Positions 37,865-49,097 of a stretch of DNA of 64,000 nucleotides are shown here, piece by piece. The notes below the pieces were generated by a model. It was given only the letters and a program-made list of their open reading frames with translations. It made no database searches and was not told the origin of the DNA. A program made the translations under genes and the position numbers. The stretch covers positions 23,545,826 to 23,609,825 of the forward strand of contig NC_063150.1 of the NCBI RefSeq assembly GCF_020921035.1, written 5' to 3'. Origin of the DNA: Rhodamnia argentea (taxonomy: Eukaryota; Streptophyta; Magnoliopsida; Myrtales; Myrtaceae). The number at the start of each line of letters is the position of its first letter. Positions within the stretch are counted from its first letter, which is position 1.

Positions 37865-38415
37865 TTGAGGTGAGCGATTCCGGGTTACGTACCAGTCGAA
37901 ATAGATTCCTCATTTTTCAGAATCTGAAACATACCCTTCATACATTAGAACTTGGAGCCTACCTTAGTTTCAGGATTTATATAGGTTCCATCTGTATTCT
38001 TAACTGAACGATTGAACATAATTATTACTGTTAATGATTGCCGGTACAATCCACTAACTATAACTCATATTTGGACATGTGAATGAGCATGAAATATTAA
38101 CAAAGTAAAAGTCTCGATCATAAATATCCAAAAAAATGGAAGCTTAGACTAGTGGTTCTAGATTATCTGATGTCATAGAATACTGCAGGATCGCCGCGAA
38201 GAGATATACTAATAAAAACTTGTTACGGTTTACATTACTGATTTCGGGTTTCACCTACCTATAATTTGGAATATGGAACCTACTCATCAAAACAGATTTC
38301 CTAATTTTTGAAATCTTGAACCTACCATGCATACCTTAAAACCTAGAATCGGACGGGTTCTAGATCGGTATGGCTCCAAATTCTAAGTTTCACCCTGGAA
38401 CCATGCTCACTCCTA
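37865..38415. mobile_element. Non-autonomous hAT-type element
   Basis: 551 bases. The left end TTGAGGTGAGCGATTCCGGG and the reverse complement of the right end TAGGAGTGAGCATGGTTCCA are similar. Eight-base flanks ATTCCACG (37857-37864) and ATTCCACA (38416-38423) match at seven positions, as expected for hAT. Internal GGAACC/TGGAAC motifs resemble the element at 7792-8546. No coding capacity. Confidence 0.8.
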
Positions 38416-38423
38416 ATTCCACA

Positions 38424-39780
38424 TCTTGTTCATGGACTTCTGATCAATTCGGGTAGCTTTTCGATTAAGGATATGAGATTTGATATTTGAGGTTTACATA
38501 TTATGATTAGGTTGGGACTCTCTAATGGATCTACCTTAGTCCGTCTAATTAAAGGAAAATATCCCTATTAATAAATTTGTTAAGCCAATTAATCGTATCT
38601 ATGATATTTTGGGATCGTGGTTCATCCATAACTTTATGATCGATTCTAGGTATCTCACTAATTTTTTATGACACTCATAGCACATAGCACCATGCACCAT
38701 ATACTTACTAAAGAATCCATAGGATATTCGTATCTTGAAATATCTGAAGCTTTACGCATACACATATTTAATCAATTACTTCTCTATCATTCAACCATTC
38801 AAACATTTTAATAAAATGGTTTTGCCTAACTTTGCGGATATCAGTTTTTGGCATACATGCAACGCGTGCGCACATTTGCTAATAAATATAATTAGACTGG
38901 TGGGAATGGATAGTATCGTGCTTCGTAACAAATATAATTCACCGACGATAATGTATGAACATCGCGGGCAGACTTACAATGATTTTAGACGAGTAGAAAT
39001 TTATGGTTCGATCATTTGAAACAAATGTTCGTGCAAAATCTCACAAGGTATCGAGCATCGGGTTACGCTACATAAATTGTGGTACCCGCAATAATTTTCT
39101 ACAGGAAATTTTATCGTGATCGGTAGCATGAACAAAAAAAAAAATTGTTCTTTCTTTTACATTTTTTGGCCAAAACTAACAATGTCACTAAATAGAGGCT
39201 TTTTTTTTGTACAAATGACCTTGTACACTTCGCATAACAAGAAGATCTTGGGGGTCCTCTCACGGTTTATTCTTTTATTGCAAGGTGGATCACAATCAAC
39301 CTTCATCGTTGGGACAATGAGAATCATTAACTGCAATGCCACGGTTAGATTAAAGGAAGTTACCGTTACTTATGATTCGATCGCAATTCACAAATATAAC
39401 CGTTTTGGATCGTTGCGGTGATTTTAGGTGTTCGTGACCTTTTCATAACAGGTGTTTGGATCGTTGCAGTGATTTGCAAAAATAATTTTCTCTATTTACA
39501 GGCGGGAATTCATTTTCTTAATTTTAAATGCGAATTTTTTCTTTGACCGTAAATATTTTCCCGACTAGCCACTTTTAGCGAATCAAACACGTAAAAATTT
39601 CGGTAAAATAATACGCGAGAAGCTATTTTATTTTGGTCAAAACAAACGGGGCCTTTAAACAGATGATTATTCTCTGACCAAAAAAAAAAAAAACCGATGA
39701 TTATTCTGTGAGCGCGTGGCGTGTTCTGGAGGAAAGAACAAAGTAAAATGAAAATGAAAAAAAAAATGTAAGATAGCCAA
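38424..39780. other. Intergenic, no gene seen
   Basis: AT-rich DNA. One transposon-like end, CAAAACAAACGGGGCCTTT near 39640-39658, resembles a Harbinger or hAT terminus, but its partner end was not found. A short direct repeat, GTTTGGATCGTTGC-like, occurs near 39405 and 39450. Confidence 0.4.
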
Positions 39781-39959
39781 GAAATGGAAAAAGAATTTCA
39801 TGGAAATTTCCAGGAAGTTCAGGGGCAAAAAGGTAACATCATCATCATCCTCCTCCTCCTTCTCCTCCTCCTCCCTCCATTTCTCTTTCTTTTATCATTA
39901 AAAAGCACTTCAGGATTGCCTCTCCGCATAACCGAACCCAAAAGAAGATTTCATCAAGC

Positions 39960-40110
39960 ACAAACACGTCTCTATCTCTCTCCTCTCTCTTCTTTCCCTC
40001 TCTCTCTTCCGAATACTCACATCTCGCACAGAGAACAAAACCCAGATTGAAGAATAAGAATCAATCACTGTAATCTCTCTCTCGAACTCTCTGGGTCTCG
40101 ACGCCCTCAG
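39960..40110 (+). promoter_or_regulatory. Pyrimidine-rich core promoter / 5' leader of the HSP20-like gene
   Basis: A long CT-rich stretch (CTCTCTCCTCTCTCTTC and similar) covers the expected transcription start region before the GC-rich coding sequence. Plant Y-patch core promoters look like this. No TATA box was assigned. Confidence 0.45.
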
Positions 40111-40161
40111 TCTGCGGTTTCATCTTCCCTCCTTCTTCCTTTTCTTGCCCCCTGCTTTTTG

Positions 40162-40875
40162 ATGCTTTTGCCCTTTCCACTGCTCAATCCTATCAAGATT
40201 TCGATACCCACCACCCACCCAATATTCCTTCTCTTGTTCTTGATAACGATCCTGCCCCAAGCCCTCCCCTTTCCAACCCCCGAGTCGATCGACACCCACG
40301 ACAGCAAGAGGGTCGCCGCAGCCATGAAGGTCCACCCCGTGCCCAGCAAGAAGAGGAACATCACGGTCCAGTTCGACCCGAGAAACGCCTCGATCGAGGC
40401 GCAGGCCCTCGTCGGCGTCGTCGCCGCCCACCACAAGAAGCTCCGGAGGCTCCCCCACATCTTCAGCCGCGTCCTCGAGCTGCCCTTCCGGGCGGACGCC
40501 GACGTGGAGGTGGAGGAAGGCCCCGGGTTCTTCCGCTTCGTCGCCGAGACCGACGGGATCGGCTCCGACGTCAGGGCCCACACGGTGGAGATCCACCCCG
40601 GGGTCACCAAGATTGTGGTGAGGCCGAATGGTTCGCTCGAGGTGCTGTCTCTGGACCAGCTGGAGCTCGACATGTGGCGGTTCCGCCTGCCCGAGTCGAC
40701 CCGACCGGAGCTCGCCAGCGCGGTGTATGCCGACGGGGAATTGATCGTGACGGTGCCCAAGGGCGGGGAGGACGGGGAGGATGAGGACGCGGTGGAGGGC
40801 GGCGGGAATGGCGGCGGCGGTGATGGGGATGTTTGGGGAGGAGGTAATGGGAATAGGCTCGTAATTGTACAGTAA
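40162..40875 (+). CDS. HSP20-like (alpha-crystallin-domain-like) protein, intronless
   Basis: An open frame of 237 codons. From Met-55 (40324, MKVHPVPSKKRNITVQFD) the sequence reads as a plant HSP20-like chaperone superfamily member. It has a helical region KKLRRLPHIFSRVLELPF, a beta-rich core around FRFVAETDGI and VRAHTVEIHPGVTKIVV, and a C-terminal strand region FRLPESTRPELASAVY...GELIVTVPK that parallels the closing strands of an alpha-crystallin domain. The last 35 residues are a Gly/Asp-rich tail. The conserved part starts at 40324, which has a better start context (GCAGCCATGA), so a 183-residue protein is likely. The upstream 54 codons encode a hydrophobic run (IFLLLFLITILPQA) that would act as a signal peptide or anchor if translated. 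GC content rises sharply in the frame. Family members are not strictly classical small heat shock proteins; a chaperone role is inferred. Confidence 0.85.
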   Translation: MLLPFPLLNPIKISIPTTHPIFLLLFLITILPQALPFPTPESIDTHDSKRVAAAMKVHPVPSKKRNITVQFDPRNASIEAQALVGVVAAHHKKLRRLPHIFSRVLELPFRADADVEVEEGPGFFRFVAETDGIGSDVRAHTVEIHPGVTKIVVRPNGSLEVLSLDQLELDMWRFRLPESTRPELASAVYADGELIVTVPKGGEDGEDEDAVEGGGNGGGGDGDVWGGGNGNRLVIVQ

Positions 40876-43800
40876 ATAAAAATCTCTCTTTTTTTTTTCT
40901 TTCTTTTTCTGGAGTTCCCTTTTCTGCCCCTGGCTCATTGTTGTTGTTGGGTGGTCTCCTTTCAGTCTGCAAGTTAGTTTTGACTTTTAGAGGTTCCTGA
41001 TGGAGCTGAAGCCCTCTGTGATGTTTCGTTCTGCTGAATTGAAGATGAAAAAAAAAAAAATTCTGAATGTTGCTTCCTTTCATTTTATGTCCATAATACA
41101 GTGTCATCTGATGCGGATAGGTGAGTAGGTTTTCGCTCTTTTTTGAGATGATTTGGTTTTTGCTGTTAATATTCGTATTATGTGGTTCTCATCTCATGTC
41201 GAGTGGCATTGACTTCGGTTAGATTATATAGAGGGGATGGCTTTGCAGTGCAGTGCCTTTTCTGGGTTGGTCTATCTGCTGCCTGACCAATCAAAAGCTC
41301 ATACGCTTGCTTTTGTTGTAAAATAAGTGCAGAGGATCGGCAAAACATTAACTTAATCTCTGATAATTTTGTGTTCTTTAGGACCATGTCCGTGAACTTC
41401 ATCTTATGCGAGTTTGTGGATGGACAATGTTTCACTCAGCCGTTCCTGAAAGTGCTGGTTGTGTTCCATTATATTTGTCTAGGGATAGGTTCCGAGAATT
41501 AGGCAGGAACCTGGCTTTATGGCTACTGAACAACTTATTTGTATTCGACCAAAAAAAAAAAAAAAACAACTTATTTGTGTATGTTCGAAGGTGCTTTGAT
41601 GCCCTGTCAAAAGAAAGGTGCTTTAAGGCAGGAATATATGCTGAATGGCCCATATTGATTGCTTGTGAGTGCTTGTCTTGTTATCACTGACCTGAGTATA
41701 TCATAGGCACTTCTGCGATGCGCTTATGCTCACGTGGAGCGCTGACAACTTCTTTCTCTCAGCGAATTATGTTATCCTAATAATCTTTGATTTACTTGTG
41801 CATGGCTTTTCTTGAACCAGGAATGCTTCAAGTGATGCTTGTCATGTGCTATCTGAAATGAATCCGAGTTGATGTGTCACTTCAGTTCATAATATGGAGA
41901 CTCACATTATCTCATGGTGCATCTAGTGCATTGCTTGTTCGTCCTCATTAGCATATTGCTCACCTAGAGTGGCGATGACTACGTTTAATCCTTAACAAAC
42001 TATACAATCCAACGAATCTTTGAATTATTTGTGCATGAACCAGGAATGCTTCAAGTGATGCTTGTCATTATGCTATCTGAAATGAGTCCAAGTTGGTGTG
42101 TCACTTAAGTTCATAACATGCAGACTCACATTATGCTATGGTGCATCTAGTGCATTACTTGTTGGTCTTCATTAGCATATCTGCAGTTGAGCATTGTGTC
42201 CAATTGGATCTTGACAGCAGGGGGGATTATCTTACAAAACTTCAGCTACTTCATTTAGGCCTCATCTTGGGAATGAAGTTTCGACTATCCTTACATTGCA
42301 CCTGTTTAGTAAATAGAAGCTGCTGTTCTGGTTGTACAGCTAATTTGCAAATTTTTCGTATGGCTTTGTTTGCACTTGCTTGGGCGTACGCGATGCTGTC
42401 TTTGTCATTGTGCTTGTGTCTATATGTTCACGTGAAGAAAGAATGTGATGGATGATCCTTATTCTCCTCTTATTCCTGGTATGGAATATTGTCCAACCCT
42501 TCGGAAACCTTGTGATGCTGGGCCTCTGTTTTGATTTGCTTGTCTGTATAATTGAGAGTCATGCATTGGTAGTGGTACTACAGAGTTTCAGCTAACCCTT
42601 GTTGGTAAGCATTTAATTCATAATGTTGGCATGCTTTACTATCGGCAGAAGTTGTTGGAAAGGAAAATCGTCCGTATCGGACGCATTTCGTTTTTAGAAT
42701 GTTTCTTTGAGGACCATTCTCTCTTAGTTGGGAATGCTCGGGCCGCTATTCGATCTGTATTTGTCACCAGGGAATGGCTAAAGGCTGTGTGACCCATCCA
42801 GTTGATTTTCATTCTAGGGGACGTGTCCAAATATTGGTTTCTGACTTGTTGCATTTTTCTCAATTGGTAATACTTCTCGCACCTAATACTTCAACATGGT
42901 GAAGTTTAGTTTGCTGCGAGACATTTCTGGTGCATTTGCTCTGGGCTGTAAGATCCTCCTTTTCTCTTATCCTCTAGGGATGGAATGTTAGGGTCATATG
43001 TTTCCGAGAAACAAAATCACTTGAACTCTCATGTTCATGTTACCAAAAGTCAATACCAGCAATTAAGAGATATTTGATGAGGCCAGAGCTTCTGGAAGAG
43101 TGTTATGCCCATCTGCATGTTTTATCAATGCATGCCATTTGACTCTCCCGAAGGAATCATTCATCGACGAACTCATGTAAACCTATTCATAAACCTATTC
43201 CTAACTCTGCAAGACGAATTTTTTCTCTGTCGCTCTTGTAATGCGAAGAAAGGATCGGAGCGAGGTGTGAAAATTTATGAGGGTAGATAAGCATCCATTA
43301 TTACCATAATTTACTTGGGGGCCGCAATTCTGTGAACGCCCGTTGCATTGTTAGCAAAGATTGTTCACAGTAGAATGTTAGGGGGGTCTACAAGATCAAT
43401 TAGGGAAATCACCAAAAGCTTGGTAACAGCTCAAAAATCCCAAAGAAGGCGTGCCATTGTAAGTCAAAATGGGGTTCCAGTAAATATGTAGTAAAAAGCT
43501 ATACGACAACCGAAGATGCATAAACCAAATGAGTCTAAGGAGGTGAAATCCACAAGTTCATTGCTTCAATGTACCATTCAAAAACATTAGAGGACAAACA
43601 AGTACACTTAATTGTCATTGGAAAACTATGTACACGAACAGAAAATGTCTCGACAATGAAAACCAGAGAGAGGGTGAAAATTGGGGCTAACCAACCAAAT
43701 TTGTATCTAAAGTATGCTCCTTTACTTTTACGTAGAAGTCCTATTACTGATACCGAAGAACATGGTTCTGGAGCCCAAAATTTGTCCTCAAACTGCATTC

Positions 43801-43900
43801 AAACAGCATCAATAGCTCTTTTTCATTCGAATTTAGCAAATTAATCACCGAAATACCGTCCACTGGCAGTTCAGCATAGTTTCTTCCGGGTCAACCGAGA
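40876..43900. other. 3' region of the HSP20-like gene and intergenic DNA
   Basis: Likely 3' UTR to about 41110. The rest shows no gene. It holds a local duplication of about 170-180 bases at 41781-41963 and 42014-42182. Confidence 0.45.
41781..42182. repeat. Diverged tandem duplication
   Basis: Two copies about 225 bases apart share GAACCAGGAATGCTTCAAGT, GATGCTTGTCAT and TGGTGCATCTAGTGCATT, with roughly one change in ten bases. No coding potential. Confidence 0.85.
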
Positions 43901-44029
43901 TGTTCAAAAGACAGGCGAGGGTGATTCTTGGCCAGAAACTTGTGTCCGATGCATGTCATCCTTCTATTAATCTCATATCACTGTCCTTCCAACGAAGCAC
44001 ATCATTCATGTGCTCCAGCCGTGTTCACA

Positions 44030-44244
44030 TCTAAACTGAAATGCCCTCCCAGGTTCTCTTCGGCATTGTTCCAAATCCTTTGGTTATTTCCTTCATTTCT
44101 TTGAGTTTCTTGACTTCCCGCTTTTTTTGGTTATTTCAGCTCAACACCATGTTCAGCAAGTCATCTGAGTCGGCAATTAATTTTCAACATGCCAGTTCGG
44201 AGATTGTTTGCTCAAGTTGTTGGTACAGAATGTGGAGGTGCCCA
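44030..44244 (-). pseudogene. Out-of-frame coiled-coil tail of paralogue 1
   Basis: Downstream of the stop of the next gene the - strand still encodes, in shifted frames and with stops, ILYQQLEQTISELAC and NNQKKREVKKLKEMKEITKG. These match ...LYQQLEQESSELAC... and NNQIRQEVHRLQKMKEVAKG of paralogue 2. This is decaying former coding sequence, now 3' UTR. Confidence 0.8.
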
Positions 44245-46444
44245 TTAAGCTGTTCCTCTGCTACTCTGTATTCCAACTCCTGAGACTTTCTCTGACCGGA
44301 GAATTTGATCAATCTCATCATCAAGTTGTACTGATGGAGTCTGCAAATCAAAAGAGATGGACTCGTCCAGCAAGATATGTGTCCTGAAATCTAGAGCATC
44401 TCGATACGGGGCACCTTCTAGAGAAGGATCTCCATTGCTGGAGACAACTGTGTGTGACATACAATGCACCGGGTGAACATCACACTGTAAATTGCTCATA
44501 TATGTAAATGTGTTCATAAATAACAAAACAAAGGTTTGCATATATGTTGACTCCATGTTTGCATTTGTGTCATTGCTGTGCATGCTTGCAAGATCATTAG
44601 AGGAGTTCAAGTTTCAGCAGTCAATGACTATCGGAACATAAAAGGATGAGAAAAGGTGCACATTTTTGTTGATATATATGTCCATAAACTACTTGCACAG
44701 AGAGAGAGAGAGCGCTGACGAAGTACCAGATTTGCTTTCATCTGTCGAGGCAGTCTCGAGATGAATCCCACATTTAAGCTGTTGCGGATATGAAACAGTC
44801 ATAATGCAGATTGTGTATGTGATACTTGCTAAAAAATTTCAAGGAAATACTATTTACCTTGGTCAAAGCAGATTGAATACGGTTAAGCAGTATCTTAGCA
44901 CTGGTATTCAGTGAACCTTGTAAGAGGCAGCTGCCAAGTTTCAATGCCTTCTCATGTTCCTCCTGAGAATCAATAGATTTACAAGCCTCAAAGAGCCTAG
45001 TAACATGAGAAACTAGTTCAGTTTTCGCATCACAACGACGACAATAGTACTGCGCATCCAGTCCAATGCTTCCACCAACAGTGCCAGCCATGTAAGCTTG
45101 GAGAGCACAGTTCAAGTGAGCAAGATGCCCGCATATATGACCATCGTTGGACGATGCTTCACATTTGATGTAATTATATCCTCCATTAACTGGCATGATG
45201 ACCTTAAAACAGAGAATACAGCAACAATCTCGGCAAAACTCAGGTTCAATGCAGCAAAAATCACAAGGGATGGACGTTCTGGCGGCTTCCTCTGGTTGTT
45301 CAATTAAGCTACTGCACAACTTATTTCGAGCCTTACATCTTAGGGTGCCAGAGGGAGAATCTGATTGGGAATGGTCACCTATCTCTTCGTGATGTGCAGT
45401 AAAGAAAGGGCGCCTCTCCACGACCCCTATAATATAAGACCTTAAACAAGAAGCTTCAAGGAGTATCACATAATTACAACATTCCACACAAATTCATGGA
45501 CACAGACTGCCAACAATGAGGCTCATACGTCCTAATTCATACGGTTCTAGACATGATCAATGAACCTTAATTATGTGCCGAGCATTACATATCATGTCAG
45601 ACCAGCAAAAGAAAAAAAGTAAACCTAAAATGTACTTAAAAGTTAAAATAAAAACAATAAGTCTTGATCTTGTCATGAAGATTATTCGTTTCACTTGAGG
45701 AGCTACCATATTTTATTGAAGTTAACCGAGTATCACATGGACGCCCAAAAGGGCCCATGATCTCATCACACATGGCTACAAAAACAGAGGAACTACGAAA
45801 AATCAGCTTGTCTGAAGCAGCAACACATTGAATAACATGACAAAGAAGATCTATAACAACTTAGCATACAAAATCAAAAAGGAGTTGATAAAATGAAGCT
45901 GACCACTTGGCAACAGCAGGTTCTTCGAGGGGATTTTCCAGCTAAACGAGGCGAAGAATTCATCGACATCTGCATTGGGGAATGCAGTGCGGATGTACCG
46001 CTCTACCGAAAGCTTACTTGCAAAGGTATATCGAAATGATTGGTCCCGGCAGCGGAGTCTCTTAGGAAGGTAAAGGTACCTATCCTTATAGTCTCCAGTA
46101 ACTGCCACTCTCTTCCCTACCCTCCACCTCCATTTATCACCGGGAAGAGGGAAATTCTCAGGGGCATATGGTAGACCTTCACCGGATGCATCACATGAAA
46201 CTGGAAGATAAGAATTTTCCTTGGCTGTAGAGATGTTCCCATTGCTCTCATCAGTGATATCTATCTTGGAGCATTCCCGCAGCATCCGACAAGGCATGAA
46301 AACGGGCATATCTCCATTACTGTTGCTAGTGACACCAATCTCTGTAGATTCCTGGTTCTCACAAGTCACTGAAGCATGTACATTTCCATTGCTCTCTTCA
46401 GTCGTATCAGTGCCCATGTATTCTCCTCTCCAGCGAGGAGTCAT
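44245..46444 (-). CDS. Paralogue 1: GEGLPYAP module plus Oberon-like PHD finger, truncated coil
   Basis: Exons (5' to 3') 46444-45904, 45426-44858, 44778-44727 and 44447-44245 give 454 residues with all phases consistent. Residues about 88-170 form the plant module starting SGEGLPYAPENFPLPGDKW, with DRYLYLPKRL and RYIRTAFPNADVDEFFASFS; I believe this is the DUF7081 family. Residues about 234-315 form a Cys/His-rich PHD-like finger of the Oberon type (PCDFCC, FCRDCCCILC, ICGHLAHLNCAL, YYCRRCDAK). PHD fingers usually read histone H3 tails, so a nuclear chromatin role is inferred. In the last exon a 2-base deletion relative to paralogue 2, at TCCGGTCA/GAGAAAG, ends the frame after 16 novel residues, removing the coiled coil. 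Translation may start further upstream: the coding exon begins at 46457 after an acceptor CTTGCAG, and a non-coding 5' exon is predicted at about 47870-47462. Confidence 0.82.
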
Positions 46445-47461
46445 CCAGCAGATTCAACTGCAAGAACCATCATTCAAAGTACATAAGCATCTGGCAGACC
46501 CAGTGCGGTAAGATCACCAAGAACAAACTCTAAAACAGTCCAAACAATGTTTAAACTTATTATTCAGAATAAAGTGAAAATAGTGCTCTAAAAAAACATG
46601 GCAAAATCTTTCATAATTGCCTCCCAAACTTTGGATCCATGTTGGCTCTAACAAACTTAAACAGAGAATCTAATATGCATATACCCCAAAGACATTTCCT
46701 AAGCGACATGTTGCACCGCATGTGTAAATAACAATGTTGAAAGATCACAACTATTTAAATGAGCGGGCATTGAATCACCCAAGCTCATAGTCAAGACTTC
46801 TAAACTTCAGGTATAAAACCAAAAACGTACAGTTATACAACAATATCTCAGGAAAGAGCTGCTGAAACACCATTTCCAATATTGCACTATTGGCCAAAAA
46901 CTAACTGACCAGACAAGCCATCAACAAGCACTTTACTTGGGACACCAAGGATAGTCGAACAGGGAAACTACTGCTCCGAAAGAGCAAATTCTAATAGATT
47001 CCAACCGCCATAAAGCAAGCAAAGCAGCAATTTCTGCTGCAATTTCTATGGTGGCCCAAATGGATGAGACAACCGCGAGAAAAAATTTCATAAAAGGCAC
47101 CCGAATGGATAGTCCTACCGACCCAGGAGAGCCTCCGTAACACACTAAATCCAGTCTACTATTGAGTCCCACACAGCATTCTCCAATCCATACCAATGAC
47201 TTAGTAACAGATCAGGAAAATATACTCAGTAAACGACTTGCCGAAAAAAAAAGACTTTTTGTTGAGAAATTCTTGATCAAATCTTCCTACTTTTCCCCGA
47301 TAATATCCGGTGTTAATGAAGAAACCAGCTTCTTCTGTTTCGTCTCTTGACTCGAATGCATGAACTACTTACACTCGCGTCCTGATAAAGGAAAAAACCA
47401 ACCACAGTGCAGGGAAAAACGAAAACAAAACGAATGGAAAGAGTGGGTCGCAGAGCTTCAC

Positions 47462-47870
47462 CTGAACAGCAAGAACTGAAAACCCACGCCGCCTCGGCAA
47501 TCAAAACATACCCATCAAATTTGAGCTCTGCTAACCGCAGATGCGAGGAGAGAGCTCGGCTTCAAGCTGGCATTTGAAGTCGCTCTCGGCGAAGCAGAGA
47601 CGCAGAGGGTCTTTACCCTAGTCTTCTCTTCTTGACATGCCTCACTTGCCGCGAAAACACAAAGGGACGATGAAAAAGCGACAGCTTTTCTCGGTAAAAG
47701 CGAAAGCAACCATAAAATACGAGTTTTCCAGAGCCGGACTTTCGGGCGCTTGGTGAAGTGATGAGCAGGACAGTTGGTGGATCGAGGAGATGAAACTTGC
47801 GGAGTCCCCCAACTGGCAAGTGGCTTGGGCGGGCTCGGTTAGACATCGGGCTGAAGAATCGCTCATCTAC
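47462..47870 (-). other. Predicted non-coding first exon of paralogue 1
   Basis: A GC-richer block ending in the donor CTGTTCAG/GTGAAG on the - strand (exon end 47462) would splice to the acceptor at 46457. Frames here (47613-47866) are short and not conserved in the paralogues. Confidence 0.45.
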
Positions 47871-47913
47871 AGTTTGAGAAATGTCCCATTATCTATTTGA
47901 CAAAATAGGCTAA

Positions 47914-48354
47914 GGGGTGCATGAAAACGTTTCAAAAATAGAATTTCTGTTTCAATTTATTTCTAAAATAGATTTAGAACATAAACTCGTTTGGTAACGC
48001 AATTTTATTTTTCTATTTCTGAAATAAAAAGTTGTTCCAAAAATAGATTTGACGGAAAAATGGAAAACAAGAATTTTCTACTTTTCTGAGAAATAGAAAT
48101 CTCACTTTTTCTTAAATACCCGTTGTCATTGACCACCACCCGATGCGGCCTCCGCCGATTGCCGACGGCCAACGCATATTTTAGAAGTAAAAATTTTCAA
48201 CTGTTGTCAAATAAATTTATATTCTATGATCAGAAATTTTACGTCGTTATCAAATGCATATTTTTGCTCAAAAACTCATCTAGAAACAAAAATAGGAAAA
48301 ATATTTATAGCCGTAAATCTATTTCTAAAACAGAATGGTTATCATTCACCCCCC
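47914..48354. mobile_element. Harbinger-type MITE next to the 5' end of paralogue 1
   Basis: 441 bases flanked by TAA on both sides (47911-47913 and 48355-48357). The right end GGTTATCATTCACCCCCC matches the ends of the elements at 10650-14566 and 18396; the left end GGGGTGCATGAAAACG is similar but more changed. It lies directly upstream of the predicted first exon. Confidence 0.8.
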
Positions 48355-48790
48355 TAAGCGTCAATCACCAGCTGCCACTCTTTTTATTTAAAAAAGGGTT
48401 CGAATCTCAACCTTTGAAAAATGGGAATGGGGATGCTTGAGAAGGGAGTAAGGTTTCGCAACCCGCAAACGGCACATAGTGCGACTAAGCCTTAGCAGAT
48501 CATGGAGAGAAGTATTTAGTCGGGTTGGACCATGAAAACAACTGTTTGCTCAAGCCCGCTCAATTTGTGCTATGCCCAACCAATCTTCCTTTTAAGATTT
48601 TCTTAAGATTATTGGGATTTGGGTAAAATTCACTTAGATTCCCTTTTAACTCTTGCCAAATGTGCAACAGTCTTTTCAAATGTGATATAGATTCTCAGCT
48701 TATCTTTGTGTGCAATTTAGTTCATAACTTACTTGATCCGTGTTATCTTAATTCTTTTGTTAATACCTTGTTCATTTGTTGGTACGACAA

Positions 48791-49097
48791 GGGGAAAAAT
48801 TACCAAAAAAGTTCTAAATCTATTGCAATTATACTAATTCAGTCCTAAACCTTTTTGGACCTAAAAAAAATAAAAGAGACATAAAAATTATCAAAAAATA
48901 ATAATAATATTTTTTTTGTAAAATATTAAAATATTATTAAAAATTTGCCACCGGCGACCCCACATCGGCTTTGGCCAATGAAATGGACTAAATTGGTACA
49001 ATAGTAAAAGGTTAATGACTTAATTGGCAAAAAAAAAGGTTCATGACTAAATTGACAAATTGCAATAAATTTAGGACTTTTTCCGTAATTCTCCCCC
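48791..49097. mobile_element. Foldback MITE, family A, copy 3
   Basis: The left arm GGGGAAAAATTACCAAAAAA...GTTCTAAATCTATTGCAATT pairs with the right arm, whose reverse complement reads GGGGGAGAATTACGGAAAAA...GTCCTAAATTTATTGCAATT. It is in the same family as 1442-1788 and 2461-2790. Confidence 0.75.

Noticed and set aside
40107..40938. Long - strand frames of 217 and 272 codons opposite the HSP20-like gene
   Set aside because: They are antisense shadows caused by the high GC of the coding strand; the + frame carries the recognisable family sequence.
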